DNA of 64,000 nucleotides from Sutterella massiliensis (GCF_016899755.1 NZ_JACJJC010000006.1:91246-155245); one strand, 5' to 3'; shown: positions 8,397 to 18,252, numbered from the stretch's first letter. The notes: generated by a model not told the origin, from the sequence alone. Made by a program: numbers and translations.

Positions 8397-10331
8397 ATGC
8401 TTCGTCTTTTGAACCTCGCGCTCATGCGCGGCACACGCCTGCTCTATAAAGGCGCGAGCCTCACGGCGGCGCCCGGCGAACGCGTGGGGCTCGTCGGCCC
8501 CAACGGCTGCGGAAAGTCGACGCTCTTTGCGGCCGTCTTGGGCGACCTCTCGCCCGAAGACGGCGAAATCGACGCGCCCGCGTCCGACCGAATCGCGCAT
8601 GTGGCGCAGAGCTTTGTGGCGGAAAACGTCACGACGCTTGAATTCGTGCTCTCGGGCCACGCGCCCCTCGTTGCCGCCCGCGAAGCGCTTCGCACCGCAG
8701 AGGCGAGCGGCGACGAAATGGCGCTTGCCGCCGCACACGCGCAGCTCGCCGAAGTGAACGAAGGGGCGGTCGCCGCCCAAGCGCGGACGATTCTTGCCGG
8801 TCTCGGCTTTTCGCAGGCCGACGGCGAACGACTCGTCTACGACTTTTCGGGCGGCTGGCGCAACCGCATCGCGCTCGCACGCGCACTGATGCGACCCGCC
8901 GACCTGCTGCTCCTTGACGAGCCGACCAACCATCTCGACATTGATTCGCTCATCTGGCTCGAAAACTGGCTGCGCCACGTCGAGTCGACGGTCGTCATCA
9001 TTTCGCACGACCGCGAGTTTCTCGACCGCGCCGTCTCGACGATCTGGTCGATCGAAGACGGCACCATCGTGCGCTACGCCGGGAACTACACGCAGTTTGA
9101 AGCCGCGCGCATCGAAAAGCTCCGCCAGCAGGACGCCGCACGAAAAGCCTACGAAACGCAGGCCGCGCACCTCACGAGCTACATCGAGCGCTTCCGCTAC
9201 AAAGCCTCCAAAGCCCGCCAGGCACAGTCGCGCATCAAGATGCTCGAGCGCCTGCAGGCGGTCGAACCCGTACGCGCCAAGCGCGAGTGGCGCTTCGAAT
9301 TCTTTAAGCCCGAACGCCTTCCCGAACACTTGGTCGACGCCGAAGGCCTTGCCGTCGGCTACGGCGAGCGCCGCGTCTTGTCGGACGTGACGTTCAGCAT
9401 TCGTTCGGGCGAGCGGATCGGCATTTTGGGCGTCAACGGCGCGGGCAAGTCCACGCTCATCAAAGCGATCGTGGGAGAACTTCCGCTCATGGCGGGGGAA
9501 CTTCGCCGCGGCCAGGGGCTCGAAATCGGCTACTTCGCGCAGCACCAGCTCGATCAGCTGCGGCTCGACGAAACGCCGCTCGAGCACATGAAGCGCTTGG
9601 CGCCCGATACGCGCGAGCAGGAACTGCGCGATCATCTCGGCACCTACCGCTTTTCGGGCGACCTTGCCACGAGCCCCGTCAAGCCCATGTCGGGCGGCGA
9701 GAAGGCGCGTTTGGCGCTCGCACTCATTGCGTGGAAGAAGCCGAACCTCCTTGTTCTCGACGAACCGACCAACCACCTCGACATGGAAACGCGCGAGGCG
9801 CTCACGATGGCGCTCTCGACCTTCGAAGGCGCGGTGCTCCTCGTTTCGCACGACCGACATCTGCTTCGCGCCGTCACGGACCAACTCTGGCTCGTGCACG
9901 ACGGCCTTGTAAAACCTTACGACGGCGACCTTGACGACTACGCGAAGCTCGTGCTCGAACATCGCCGCACGACGGCGCAGGCCGAACGCTCGCAGCGCGA
10001 AGGCGAAAAGCTCGAGAAGAACGACAAGGGGCCGCAGCCCGTCGTCAACAAGAAGGAAGCGCGCCGCCTTGAGGCACAGGAGCGTCAGCGCATTGCGGAA
10101 CTGCGTAAGCCCTTGAAGAAAGAGCTCGACGCCGTCGAAAAGGCGCTCGCCCAAGCGAGCGAAAAGCTCCGCGCACTCGACGCCACGCTCGCAGACCCCG
10201 AGTTCTACAACGGCTCGGACCAGGACTTGGTCGCCAAGACCCTGCGCGAACACGGCGAACTCGCCCCCAAGGTCGAAGCGCTCGAAATGCGCTGGCTCGA
10301 GCTCTCGGAAGCCATTGAGGCGATCTGCTGA
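8397..10331 (+). CDS. yheS: ABC-F ATPase, YheS type
   Basis: The 644-residue protein contains two ATP-binding cassettes and no membrane segments. Walker A motifs are GPNGCGKS (34-41) and GVNGAGKS, signatures FSGGW and MSGGE, and both Walker B regions end in LLDEPTNHLD or a close variant, as in ABC-F proteins. The charged linker between cassettes and the length fit the YheS branch, close to E. coli YheS at about 637 residues. ABC-F proteins bind the ribosomal E site and adjust translation. The ATG at 8397 directly follows prmB and starts the conserved sequence; a longer in-frame reading into prmB is not credible. Confidence 0.9.
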   Translation: MLRLLNLALMRGTRLLYKGASLTAAPGERVGLVGPNGCGKSTLFAAVLGDLSPEDGEIDAPASDRIAHVAQSFVAENVTTLEFVLSGHAPLVAAREALRTAEASGDEMALAAAHAQLAEVNEGAVAAQARTILAGLGFSQADGERLVYDFSGGWRNRIALARALMRPADLLLLDEPTNHLDIDSLIWLENWLRHVESTVVIISHDREFLDRAVSTIWSIEDGTIVRYAGNYTQFEAARIEKLRQQDAARKAYETQAAHLTSYIERFRYKASKARQAQSRIKMLERLQAVEPVRAKREWRFEFFKPERLPEHLVDAEGLAVGYGERRVLSDVTFSIRSGERIGILGVNGAGKSTLIKAIVGELPLMAGELRRGQGLEIGYFAQHQLDQLRLDETPLEHMKRLAPDTREQELRDHLGTYRFSGDLATSPVKPMSGGEKARLALALIAWKKPNLLVLDEPTNHLDMETREALTMALSTFEGAVLLVSHDRHLLRAVTDQLWLVHDGLVKPYDGDLDDYAKLVLEHRRTTAQAERSQREGEKLEKNDKGPQPVVNKKEARRLEAQERQRIAELRKPLKKELDAVEKALAQASEKLRALDATLADPEFYNGSDQDLVAKTLREHGELAPKVEALEMRWLELSEAIEAIC

Positions 10332-10387
10332 TCTCGCGTGCGTCAGCAACAATCGAGACCACCGGCCATCGAGTGAAGCCATAAAGA

Positions 10388-10425
10388 ACGGGCGGCGTGA
10401 TCAACACGTCGCCCGATTCTTTTTG
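10388..10425 (+). terminator. Terminator after prmB-yheS
   Basis: A GC-rich 11-bp stem with one mismatch (10389-10399 with 10405-10415) and a short loop is followed by ATTCTTTTT. It sits between convergent genes and may serve both directions. Confidence 0.75.
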
Positions 10426-10449
10426 GCGCAATTTGCGTGAAGGACCGAC

Positions 10450-11775
10450 TTATTCGCCGTCGTCCTTCTTCTCGGCGGACTTCTCCGTTTCGCGCTTCAC
10501 CGCGGCCTTCACAAGCGCCTCGACGGCGGCCTGTCCGGCGTCGGCCGCGGCGAGTTCGCCGCGGCTACGCTTTTCGTTGGCTTCGCGCGCCTCGCGAACG
10601 AGCGCGGCGATCGTGTCTGCATCGGTCGAAGCAGCGGTGCTCGGCGCAAAGGCGGTCTCTTCGGCTTCGCTCGAGGCGAACTTGTAGGCGCCCACCGACG
10701 CCTCTTCGTTTTGAGCGCCGAAATCGATGCCGCCCGAGCGCACCATCTGCATGACGATGCCGTTGATCACTTCGGCGTCGCGGTCCATTTCTTCTTCCGT
10801 CGGATCTCGCCCTTCGGCAAAGGCCTTGCGGCAGCGGGGACCGTCGCGAAGCGCATAGCCCATGACGATTTCTTCGCGCTTTCCCTGCGGCACGTCAGCG
10901 GACCCCGCAGCCGTATAGAGCACGCGCATGTCGTGCATGAAGTTCGAATTGGAGAGCAGCGACGCCATAAAGGCCATATCCTCTTCGCTCACCGAGTTAA
11001 AGCCCATGCGCTCGACATTGAGCGCGTCGGCGTCTTCGGGCTTCCAATCGGGATAGGTCTTGCGGAAGTCGTCTGTAACGGCGTTTTCGGCAAAGAGCTC
11101 CTCGAGATCGGGCAGTCGGTCGCCCGCGAGCGCAAGGTTCGATGTCGTGAAGCCCGTATAAATCGTCACGATCGCGTCCTTGCATTCGGTGACCGAAATC
11201 ACCTTGTCGCCCCCCATCTGAGCGAGTTCGCCCGTGAGGTCGAGGAAGGTCATCACGAAGTCCATCGCAAAGAGCGAGCAGAGGATGCGCGGATCCATGT
11301 AGCGGTTCGTGATATCGATACCCGCCTGACTCATCTTGGCGCGCCCCCAGCGTTCGCGGATGGCATCGATGACGCCCGCGCCCATCCAGCCCGAGTCATC
11401 CTTATAGTCGGGACGGATATTGAGCAGAGTCGCAGCGATCGTGTAGGCGACGCCCGCGACGCGGTCTTCGCGCTCCTCCATCGAATAGGGGGCGTTGCGG
11501 CGAATGGCAGCGGCGAGCGCATAGGAGAAGCCGATAAACATATCCTGCAGTTCGACATAGTCGGCGAGGTTGCCGTGGCGAACGGGACCGTTGTAGTTGG
11601 CCGCAAGAATTTCGAGATGCGGGAAGCCCTGCTCTTCGTAGAAGCGGTTGTTGAGCGCTTCGCGAAGCGTATCGAGTAGGAACGTGTAGCTCACGTTCTG
11701 CAGACGCTGCGCGCTCTTTTCGCGGCGCTGCTCGAGCTTCTTGGCCCGACGGGGGGCGGCTTTGCTTTTGGGCAT
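10450..11775 (-). CDS. Unrecognised soluble protein of 441 residues
   Basis: I do not recognise this family. The ATG at 11775 starts with a basic segment (MPKSKAAPRRAKKLEQRREK). A mostly helical, acidic body follows without membrane segments or signal peptide. The last 80 or so residues are low-complexity and rich in Ala, Glu and Lys, ending EKKDDGE. The basic head and acidic tail suggest a cytoplasmic protein, perhaps one that binds nucleic acid or a protein partner. That is inference only. Codon and base usage match the neighbours. It is transcribed divergently from the 104-residue gene at 12061. The longer in-frame reading up to 11841 lacks a ribosome-binding site. Confidence 0.75.
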   Translation of the reverse strand: MPKSKAAPRRAKKLEQRREKSAQRLQNVSYTFLLDTLREALNNRFYEEQGFPHLEILAANYNGPVRHGNLADYVELQDMFIGFSYALAAAIRRNAPYSMEEREDRVAGVAYTIAATLLNIRPDYKDDSGWMGAGVIDAIRERWGRAKMSQAGIDITNRYMDPRILCSLFAMDFVMTFLDLTGELAQMGGDKVISVTECKDAIVTIYTGFTTSNLALAGDRLPDLEELFAENAVTDDFRKTYPDWKPEDADALNVERMGFNSVSEEDMAFMASLLSNSNFMHDMRVLYTAAGSADVPQGKREEIVMGYALRDGPRCRKAFAEGRDPTEEEMDRDAEVINGIVMQMVRSGGIDFGAQNEEASVGAYKFASSEAEETAFAPSTAASTDADTIAALVREAREANEKRSRGELAAADAGQAAVEALVKAAVKRETEKSAEKKDDGE

Positions 11776-11930
11776 GTTCGGCCTCAGGGAAAAGAATCGA
11801 TTCCGGGCCGGCACTTGCCCAATAGGCGTGGCCGGCCGCATTTTCTATGGGTTGAATTTCTCGAAGACTAGCGCCGGAACCTTAAGTGTGAATTTCGCGC
11901 CGCTCGCCGCCCGGCAACCCCGGCATCTTC

Positions 11931-11959
11931 TTGGCGCGACCCGCTCGAAGCCCTACAAT
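11931..11959 (+). promoter_or_regulatory. Candidate promoter for the 104-residue protein
   Basis: A -35 TTGGCG (11931-11936) and a -10 TACAAT (11954-11959) are separated by exactly 17 bases, about 100 bases before the start at 12061. Confidence 0.5.
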
Positions 11960-12060
11960 GACGGCAGTGACAACCGCCGCGGGATCGGCAACCCAACCGA
12001 CAAAGCACGCGAACGGGTGTTCGTTTTATTCGCGCGACAACCTCTTTGGAGATTCTTCCG

Positions 12061-12375
12061 ATGTCCGATATTTCCGCTCAATGGATCCAAGCAACGCTCA
12101 GCGACGCGGCCGAGGCGCTTCAGGAAGCGCTCGACAAGCTCGAAGAGCATCCGGACGAAGAAACCGCCGAGTACATTCTCAAGCACGATCTCGTCAACGT
12201 GTACGCCAAGCTCAACTATGCGGTCAATTCCGCGCGCCTCGGTCCGGCGGCGCTCTCGGCGCTCTCCGAGGACGAGCTCATCGCGTGGCCTGCGAAGATG
12301 CCCTTCTACACGTTCGATGAAATCGACATGCTCGGTGCAGAAGAAGAGGACGCCGAGACGCACGAAGTGAAATAA
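12061..12375 (+). CDS. Small acidic hypothetical protein
   Basis: The 104-residue product is acidic and mostly helical, with no signal peptide or membrane segment and no family I recognise. The ATG at 12061 was chosen over one at 12046 because GGAG lies just before it, while the earlier ATG has no ribosome-binding site. It has its own likely promoter at 11931-11959. It lies between the divergent 441-residue protein and trkH, with about 155 bases to trkH, so co-transcription with trkH is possible but not shown. Confidence 0.7.
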   Translation: MSDISAQWIQATLSDAAEALQEALDKLEEHPDEETAEYILKHDLVNVYAKLNYAVNSARLGPAALSALSEDELIAWPAKMPFYTFDEIDMLGAEEEDAETHEVK

Positions 12376-12532
12376 CGCGCAGCACGCGCAAGCGGTTCGC
12401 TTCCTCCTAAGAAGCAGTCCCGCACCCCGAGATAAACGAAGCCCAATCGGCCGAGCCGATGCGTACCGCGAGCTGCGCGCATCGGCGCTTTGCTTCTCGG
12501 CAGGTGCCCGCTAGCGCCGAACGCGACCGTCC

Positions 12533-14014
12533 ATGAACGCATCGATCATCACCTACCTCATCTGCCCCGTACTGCACGTACTCGGCCCCGTTCTCATTTG
12601 GTTCGGCGCCGTGATGCTGATTCCGTACGGCGTGAGCCTCTACAAAGCCGACGGCGCCGACTTCGTCTTCGCGCAGTCGGCGGCCGCGACCATTTCGATC
12701 GGTCTTCTCCTCACGATCGCCTTCTGGAAATTTAAGCGCGAGATGACCGCGCAGCACGGTTTTCTGGTCGTGACGCTCTCTTGGACGTCGATCGCGGCGG
12801 CGGCGACGCTCCCGATCATGCTTTACCTCCCGCAGTACGGCTTCATTCAGGCGTTCTTCGAGACGATGTCGTGCCTGACAACGACGGGCGCGAGCATGAT
12901 GAACGACCTCGAAGGCCTGCCCCTCTCGATCAACGGCTGGCGGTGCCTCCTCGCCTGGATCGGCGGCATGGGCTTGATTGTCTTCTCGGTGGCGATTCTC
13001 CCGCTCTTAGGCGTCGGGGGCGCGCAGATCATGAAGGCCGAGATGAGCGGACCGCTCAAGGAGACGCGCCTCACGCCGCGCGTTGCCGAAACCGCACGTG
13101 CGCTCTACATGATCTACTTCGGACTTTCGGTCGCGAGCGCCATCGCCTACCACTTGGCCGGTATGGAGTGGGAAGACGCCATCATGCACATGATGACGAC
13201 CGTGAGCCTCTCGGGAATCAGTCCGCACGACGCGAGTTTCGGGTACTTCAACAGCCAGGCGGTCAATCTCGTTGCCGTGATTTTCATGGCGATCTGCGGC
13301 TGCAACTTCGCAATGCATTTCGTGGTTTGGCGCCGGCGCAACCCCTTTCTCTACCTGCGCGACCCCGAAACGCTCGGCTGGTTCGGCGTGCTCGCCGCAC
13401 TCACAACCGTAATGACGCTCTACTTTCTGAGAACGGGCGTCGAAACAACGACCTGGGAGGCGATTTTGTCGGCAGCCTTCGTCGTCTTTTCAACCGCGTC
13501 GACAACGGGCTACACAAATCCCGACCTCGCCTACGCGATGATGCCGCCCGCGCTCACGCTTATTCTCATGGCTTCGGCCGCCTTTGCAACCTGCGCAGGA
13601 TCGACGGGGGGCGGCATCCGCATGGTGCGCGTCATCATTCTCTTGAAGGAGGTGTCACGCGAATTCCGCCATCTCCTGATGCCCAATGCCGTTCTGCCTT
13701 TGAAAGTGGGCGGCTACGTCGTGAGCCGCAACATCTTTGCGGGCGTCTGCGTCTACCTGATCGTCTGGATGCTTTCGATTGCAGCGGGCTCGCTCTCGCT
13801 CATGATTTCGGGATTTGAACCGATAGACGCTTTCTCAACAGCTTACGCCTGCATCACGAACCTCGGGCTTGCACTCGGGTCGCTTGAGAGTGCAGGGAAC
13901 TTCGCAAGTCTCTCGAATATTCAGCTCGGCATCTGCACGTTCCTCATGCTCCTCGGGCGTCTCGAACTCTTTACCGTGCTCATTCTCTTTACGCGCACGT
14001 TCTGGCGCCATTGA
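12533..14014 (+). CDS. trkH: Potassium uptake channel subunit, TrkH family
   Basis: The 493-residue integral membrane protein has the four pore-loop pattern of the Trk/Ktr family. The filter-like segments are TTTGAS, TTVSLSGIS, STASTTGYTNP and ITNLGL, each between hydrophobic helices. The length fits TrkH. It would take up K+ as a dimer gated by the cytoplasmic NAD-binding protein TrkA, which is not in this window. The C-terminus FTRTFWRH ends in a final helix as expected. An inverted repeat (14023-14060) follows the stop. Confidence 0.93.
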   Translation: MNASIITYLICPVLHVLGPVLIWFGAVMLIPYGVSLYKADGADFVFAQSAAATISIGLLLTIAFWKFKREMTAQHGFLVVTLSWTSIAAAATLPIMLYLPQYGFIQAFFETMSCLTTTGASMMNDLEGLPLSINGWRCLLAWIGGMGLIVFSVAILPLLGVGGAQIMKAEMSGPLKETRLTPRVAETARALYMIYFGLSVASAIAYHLAGMEWEDAIMHMMTTVSLSGISPHDASFGYFNSQAVNLVAVIFMAICGCNFAMHFVVWRRRNPFLYLRDPETLGWFGVLAALTTVMTLYFLRTGVETTTWEAILSAAFVVFSTASTTGYTNPDLAYAMMPPALTLILMASAAFATCAGSTGGGIRMVRVIILLKEVSREFRHLLMPNAVLPLKVGGYVVSRNIFAGVCVYLIVWMLSIAAGSLSLMISGFEPIDAFSTAYACITNLGLALGSLESAGNFASLSNIQLGICTFLMLLGRLELFTVLILFTRTFWRH

Positions 14015-14022
14015 GCACAATG

Positions 14023-14060
14023 AGGGAGACTTCACAGCCAACGCGCTCGAAAGTCTCCCT
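14023..14060. terminator. Inverted repeat between trkH and the HTH gene
   Basis: A perfect 10-bp stem AGGGAGACTT (14023-14032) pairs with 14051-14060 across an 18-base loop. It lies between convergent genes with no strong T tract, so its terminator role is uncertain. Confidence 0.45.
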
Positions 14061-14142
14061 TACGACAAAAAAGATCACATTCAGCCTCAAACCATGCAGG
14101 CTTGCGCTTCGGGGTTTGTCGTTTCTCTGCGCGAAGATGAGA

Positions 14143-14484
14143 TCACACCCAACTTCGGCAGGTCGAGACGTTCACTCCGGTTTCGGCGGAGATTTGCTGC
14201 CAACTCAGCCCTCGTGCGCGAAGTTCGCGTACTCGCTCTTTTACCTTCTGGGAATAGCGGCACCGCATGGTGCTGGGCTGATCGCTGAACACGCCGCGCT
14301 TATATTCGCGCCCCCAGTCGCGAACCGTGTTCGGCGACAAGCTGAGCACCTTGGCAACCAACTTGTAGCCGAACCCTTTGTCAAAAAGAATTTTGGCGGC
14401 CTTGCGCTGCTGTTCGATCGAACCTTTCGAAGGACGCTCGCACAATGACGCAGAGGCTGGAGCAGAAGCTTCAGACTTCTTCAT
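14143..14484 (-). CDS. Small double helix-turn-helix protein, downstream partner of the subtilisin autotransporter
   Basis: The 113-residue product contains two helix-turn-helix segments: KGFGYKLVAKVLSLSPNTVR followed by DW, and LSWQQISAETGVNVSTCRSW at the end. This resembles the N-terminal DNA-binding part of IS3/IS630-type transposases, but no catalytic DDE region follows; trkH lies directly beyond. It is clearly paralogous to the protein at 19040-19405. Both share VAKVL.LS..TVRDW and the closing TG....TC..W pattern. The ATG at 14484 was chosen because GGAAAGAAG precedes it. Each copy sits 3' of an autotransporter. It could be a regulator or a domesticated transposase fragment. Confidence 0.7.
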   Translation of the reverse strand: MKKSEASAPASASLCERPSKGSIEQQRKAAKILFDKGFGYKLVAKVLSLSPNTVRDWGREYKRGVFSDQPSTMRCRYSQKVKERVRELRARGLSWQQISAETGVNVSTCRSWV

Positions 14485-14865
14485 TCTTCTTTCCGGTTGT
14501 TCCGTAGAGCAGTCGTTTAGTTCAATCGAAAAAGTGAGGTTGCGAGCTAAGCAGTCCGCTTGACTTCGCGTCAAGGGATGCTGGAAATCTCCCGCGCCTT
14601 TACCGTCTGTACCCGCACAAACACAACCGAAAGATTAACAAATTGCTCTTTGAACGGAGGGAAGCGTTAACCCGCTAAAAGAAAATGAAGACCTGCAAGC
14701 CGCATTGTTCTCAATGCCGTAAAAAAATCCCCCGAGGTGACAGCCTCGGGGGGATTGAATTTCCTTTTGGTGGTTGATTTTTAATTTTTTCGCCTGAGAG
14801 GGACTTCGCACCAACGGTTGCGTCCGCGATGCGAAGTCCGTCAGACTGCTCGATTTTTCTTTTTA
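14485..14865. other. Spacer between the subtilisin autotransporter and the first HTH gene
   Basis: There is no credible gene here. The spacer contains the autotransporter terminator (14721-14755) and a small hairpin (CTTGAC-TTCGC-GTCAAG, 14559-14575). On the minus strand that hairpin gives a TTGACG that could serve as a -35 for the HTH gene. Confidence 0.45.
14721..14755 (-). terminator. Terminator of the subtilisin autotransporter gene
   Basis: On the minus strand a GC-rich stem (14744-14755 with 14727-14737) and a 6-base loop are followed by seven T residues. It is a textbook intrinsic terminator 110 bases after the stop, so the HTH gene beyond it probably needs readthrough or its own promoter. 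Confidence 0.88.
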
Positions 14866-17800
14866 TTAGAAGGCGAAGCGAACGTTGGCGAAGAGGCCGC
14901 TCGACGAAACATCGCCGTCGTACGCACCGGTGTACGAGAGACCGAACGTGGTGGTCTTCGTGAGCTGGGCTTCGATGCCGAGACCGACACCGAACATGTT
15001 GTCAAGCTCACCGCCTTCGATCTTGGCAACACCGGAACCGCCGAGGCCAAGCAGCGCTTCAGCGGACGTGTCGCCGAAGAAGTGCATCCAGTTCACATCA
15101 CCCTTGACGGACATGGCAACGGAGCCGACCGTGAACGGAATTGCACCACGCAGACCAAGCGTCGTAACCTGGACGTTCTGATTTTCGTTGTTGGTTTCAA
15201 CTTCGACACCGGCGACGTTTTCCGAGAAGTCGTCGCTCTGGACATGCATCCAGGAGAAGCCGACGTACGGTTCTACAGAGTAGGAAGCGGTGTTGAAGCC
15301 CGTATAGGCGCCTTCAACGAAGATCTGAGCGATCTGAGCGTCGTTGTCGATCTTGTTGGTAGCGGTATTCGTACCGATCGTCAGGCCGCGATGACCTTCA
15401 CGGTCCTGCTGCGTGTACGTAAAGCCGAAGTTCAGACCGACAACATCCTGGATGTTCGTCTGCGCATAGATACCGAAGTGGATATCGTCGCTTTCGAGCT
15501 TGCCGTTCTTGCCGCCGTCGAACTCGGACGTACCGGCGCCGAAGAAGACGCCAACCTTGGCTGCCGGGCAAACATCGACTTCAGCACCGACGAGGCCGGC
15601 GTAGAAGTCGTTGTCGATGCTCGAATTGCCGTAGTCGACATCGCCCCAGGTACCAATGCCCGTCGCCCAGATGCGAGCCGTACCGTCAGCCATTTCGGCA
15701 ACGCGGGCGCCGCCGATGCCCTGTGCCTGATCCTTAACGGCACGCGTCATCGTGATCGTGTTGACGATCGAGGCGTTCTGAGCGTTCAGGAACGCATCGT
15801 TGCCGAGGGAGTCGTACGTACGGCCAACCTGTTCGCCGTTCGCAGTCAGGAGCATGTCAAAGAGCGCACCGTCCTTGGTGGCAGCGAGTGCCTTACCGAT
15901 TTCGCGAGCATTCGACGAGGAACCGTAAGCCGTGAACGAACCTTCGTTGACTTCGGTCGTCGCAGTGATTTCGCCGGTAGCAGAATCGATGGTGAGCTTC
16001 GTATCGAAGAACGCAAGAGCATCATCGGAGAACATGTCTTCGGTGAGGCCCGTAACGTTATCAGCCTTCAGCTTCGTTTCGAGAGCGACCCCGTCAACAG
16101 CACCCTTGAGCGTTTCGGCATTGGCGCTGCCAACCGAAATCTTGGCGCCTTCTTCGAACGAGATGTTGCCAACGGAAACTTCTTCACCGGCCGAGAGGAG
16201 ATACGTACCGCCATCCTTCACGGCAACATCAACGGAATGATCGCTGTGTTCGTCATGGCTCGTTCCCGTCTGCGTGAATTCGTCGGTGTACGAATTCATA
16301 ATGCCGAAGGAACCGCCGTTGACCGTCACCTTACCGTTGGCAACAGCCTTGGTTTCCGTTTCCGTGACACCGAACGAATTGTTAAAGCCCCAGAGGGTGC
16401 CTTCTTCAACCGTCGTGCCGCCGCGGTAGGTGTTGTTGCCCGTCAGAACGAGCGTGCCCTGACCACGCTTGACAAGCGAACCGTCGTACAGACCGTGTTC
16501 AAGCTTGTACTTGATCGATTCGGCGCGCTTGGCATAGTACTCGGCACGCCACTTGCGGGCATCTTCGGGATCGATCGTTGCGTCGTCAACGTCGGGAATA
16601 TCGGCGCCGCCGAGCTCATAGTCTTCGGCATCAAGGTCGGTGCCGTTCTTCGTGAGTTCCATCCAAGCGAGATCTTCGGCCTTGCGCTGATCGAGAGCAA
16701 CCTGCGAGATGTCGTTCGACCAAACGTCGAGCGCCGTCGTACGCATGTTGTAGTCGAACTTGCCGAGAAGCTGGCCGGGACCGTACATGCCCTTTTCAAG
16801 ATCGGGCATACCCCAGCCGTAGATCTCGTCAACTTCGCCTTCAGCAGCAGTCCAGCCGGTGAAGTTCGAACCGTCGGCGTTCTTGTGGTTGGCCGTCGTG
16901 AAGAGCACGTCGCGAACCTGAACGGCGCTCATGTCCTGATAGCGCGACATCAGCACGCCCATGGCACCGGTGACGTGCGGCGCAGCCATCGAGGTACCGC
17001 TGTAGGAAGCGTAGCCGGCATCGCCGAGCTTGTGCTCGTCGTCCGTCGCTTCGTAGTGATCGTCGTAAACGATGCTGCTGTAGATGCCGCTACCCGGCGC
17101 AACAACCGTCCACCACTTGGCATTGCCGGCCTGGTTAAACCCGTCGACCCACTTGTACTTGTCGCGGCCTTCCGCATCAACACCGTCCTTCTGCAGACCG
17201 GCGACGGCGATCCAGTTCTGTTCGGCTTCGGGGTTGAAGTACGGATAGAGCGCACGGTAGTACGGCATATCCATGTTGCGGTTGCCGGTCGTCATCACCT
17301 GAACGACGTTCGTGCCCTTGACCGCATCCCAGGCCGCATCAACAAACGACGGATCGTCGCCGTAACGCTGCTTGAAGAGGAAATATTCGTACTCGGTTTC
17401 GGCCGTCGTATTGGCGGGCAGCGACGTACCGCCTTCGTTGATACGGAGATTCGTACCGAACGAGTTGTTGATCACGCCACCGCGCTCAGCTCCGTTGGCT
17501 GCAATAAGGTTATCGGCAAGAGACTTCCAACCGGCATAGAAGAAGTTGTAGTCCTGCGGCATACCGTAGTTGGTGTTGTCGGTGCCGCCCGTGTTGCCGA
17601 CCCAGATTTCGGAACCCCAGGACACGCCGTGGAATTCGCTGCCGTCGCGGTTGGCGCCGACCGTCCCGGTAACGTGCGTGCCGTGCGTATCGTTCACATG
17701 ACCGATCCAGTTGCCGTCGATGTCGAACTTGTCGCCCTTTTCATAATCGCCGTTTTCAAAAACGTCGCCGACACCGGAAACACCGTCCTGATAGCGGTCG

Positions 17801-18231
17801 CCCGTCGAGCCGTATTCGCCGGTTGCATGCGAAGCATGGAAACGGTCGCCCGCAAGTTCCGGATGCTTCTGCAGGAGAGCGCCCGAATCCATCACGCCAA
17901 GCGCAACGCCCTGACCGTGGTAGCCGAGCGCATAAGCGCTCGAGGCCTTCATGGCCGTGAGACCCCAGTCCTTCTTATATTCTTCGGTTTCCCAGGAACC
18001 CTTGTCACCGATCTTGCCGGGGTCCTGGTAGCCGCTCGAAGCCGAAAGGGAAGAACCGGTCAGTTCGACCGGCATATAAGCGGCAAAAGCAGAACCCGCA
18101 GCAAATGCGGCGGCAACAGCAACGGCAGCCATGGTCGCTTTGGCTGCCTTACCGCGCGACATGTGCTTTTCATCGGAAACGATGTACTGCTGACGAGCGG
18201 CGCTCCAAATGGTCTTGAAAGTGCGATTCAT
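14866..18231 (-). CDS. Subtilisin-type serine protease autotransporter
   Basis: The 1121-residue protein starts with an extended signal peptide region (MNRTFKTIWSAARQQYIVSD) and a hydrophobic core ending near residue 51. The passenger is a peptidase S8 domain with Asp115 in GVMDSG, His183 in THGTHVTGT and Ser414 in SGTSMAAPHV. An autotransporter-associated strand repeat (LTGNNTYRGGTTVEEGT) follows, then a beta-barrel ending in phenylalanine (FANVRFAF). It should be secreted through its own barrel and cleave itself or other surface proteins. The ATG at 18231 has a GAGGAG site; the longer in-frame reading to 18252 overlaps that site. Expression is probably controlled by the upstream FNR-type box and G tract. 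Confidence 0.93.
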   Translation of the reverse strand: MNRTFKTIWSAARQQYIVSDEKHMSRGKAAKATMAAVAVAAAFAAGSAFAAYMPVELTGSSLSASSGYQDPGKIGDKGSWETEEYKKDWGLTAMKASSAYALGYHGQGVALGVMDSGALLQKHPELAGDRFHASHATGEYGSTGDRYQDGVSGVGDVFENGDYEKGDKFDIDGNWIGHVNDTHGTHVTGTVGANRDGSEFHGVSWGSEIWVGNTGGTDNTNYGMPQDYNFFYAGWKSLADNLIAANGAERGGVINNSFGTNLRINEGGTSLPANTTAETEYEYFLFKQRYGDDPSFVDAAWDAVKGTNVVQVMTTGNRNMDMPYYRALYPYFNPEAEQNWIAVAGLQKDGVDAEGRDKYKWVDGFNQAGNAKWWTVVAPGSGIYSSIVYDDHYEATDDEHKLGDAGYASYSGTSMAAPHVTGAMGVLMSRYQDMSAVQVRDVLFTTANHKNADGSNFTGWTAAEGEVDEIYGWGMPDLEKGMYGPGQLLGKFDYNMRTTALDVWSNDISQVALDQRKAEDLAWMELTKNGTDLDAEDYELGGADIPDVDDATIDPEDARKWRAEYYAKRAESIKYKLEHGLYDGSLVKRGQGTLVLTGNNTYRGGTTVEEGTLWGFNNSFGVTETETKAVANGKVTVNGGSFGIMNSYTDEFTQTGTSHDEHSDHSVDVAVKDGGTYLLSAGEEVSVGNISFEEGAKISVGSANAETLKGAVDGVALETKLKADNVTGLTEDMFSDDALAFFDTKLTIDSATGEITATTEVNEGSFTAYGSSSNAREIGKALAATKDGALFDMLLTANGEQVGRTYDSLGNDAFLNAQNASIVNTITMTRAVKDQAQGIGGARVAEMADGTARIWATGIGTWGDVDYGNSSIDNDFYAGLVGAEVDVCPAAKVGVFFGAGTSEFDGGKNGKLESDDIHFGIYAQTNIQDVVGLNFGFTYTQQDREGHRGLTIGTNTATNKIDNDAQIAQIFVEGAYTGFNTASYSVEPYVGFSWMHVQSDDFSENVAGVEVETNNENQNVQVTTLGLRGAIPFTVGSVAMSVKGDVNWMHFFGDTSAEALLGLGGSGVAKIEGGELDNMFGVGLGIEAQLTKTTTFGLSYTGAYDGDVSSSGLFANVRFAF

Positions 18232-18252
18232 TTTGTGAATCTCCTCAAACAC

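Noticed and set aside
14143..14484. Calling the HTH genes complete insertion sequences
   Set aside because: No DDE catalytic frame, no terminal inverted repeats around the gene and no target duplication were found near either copy.
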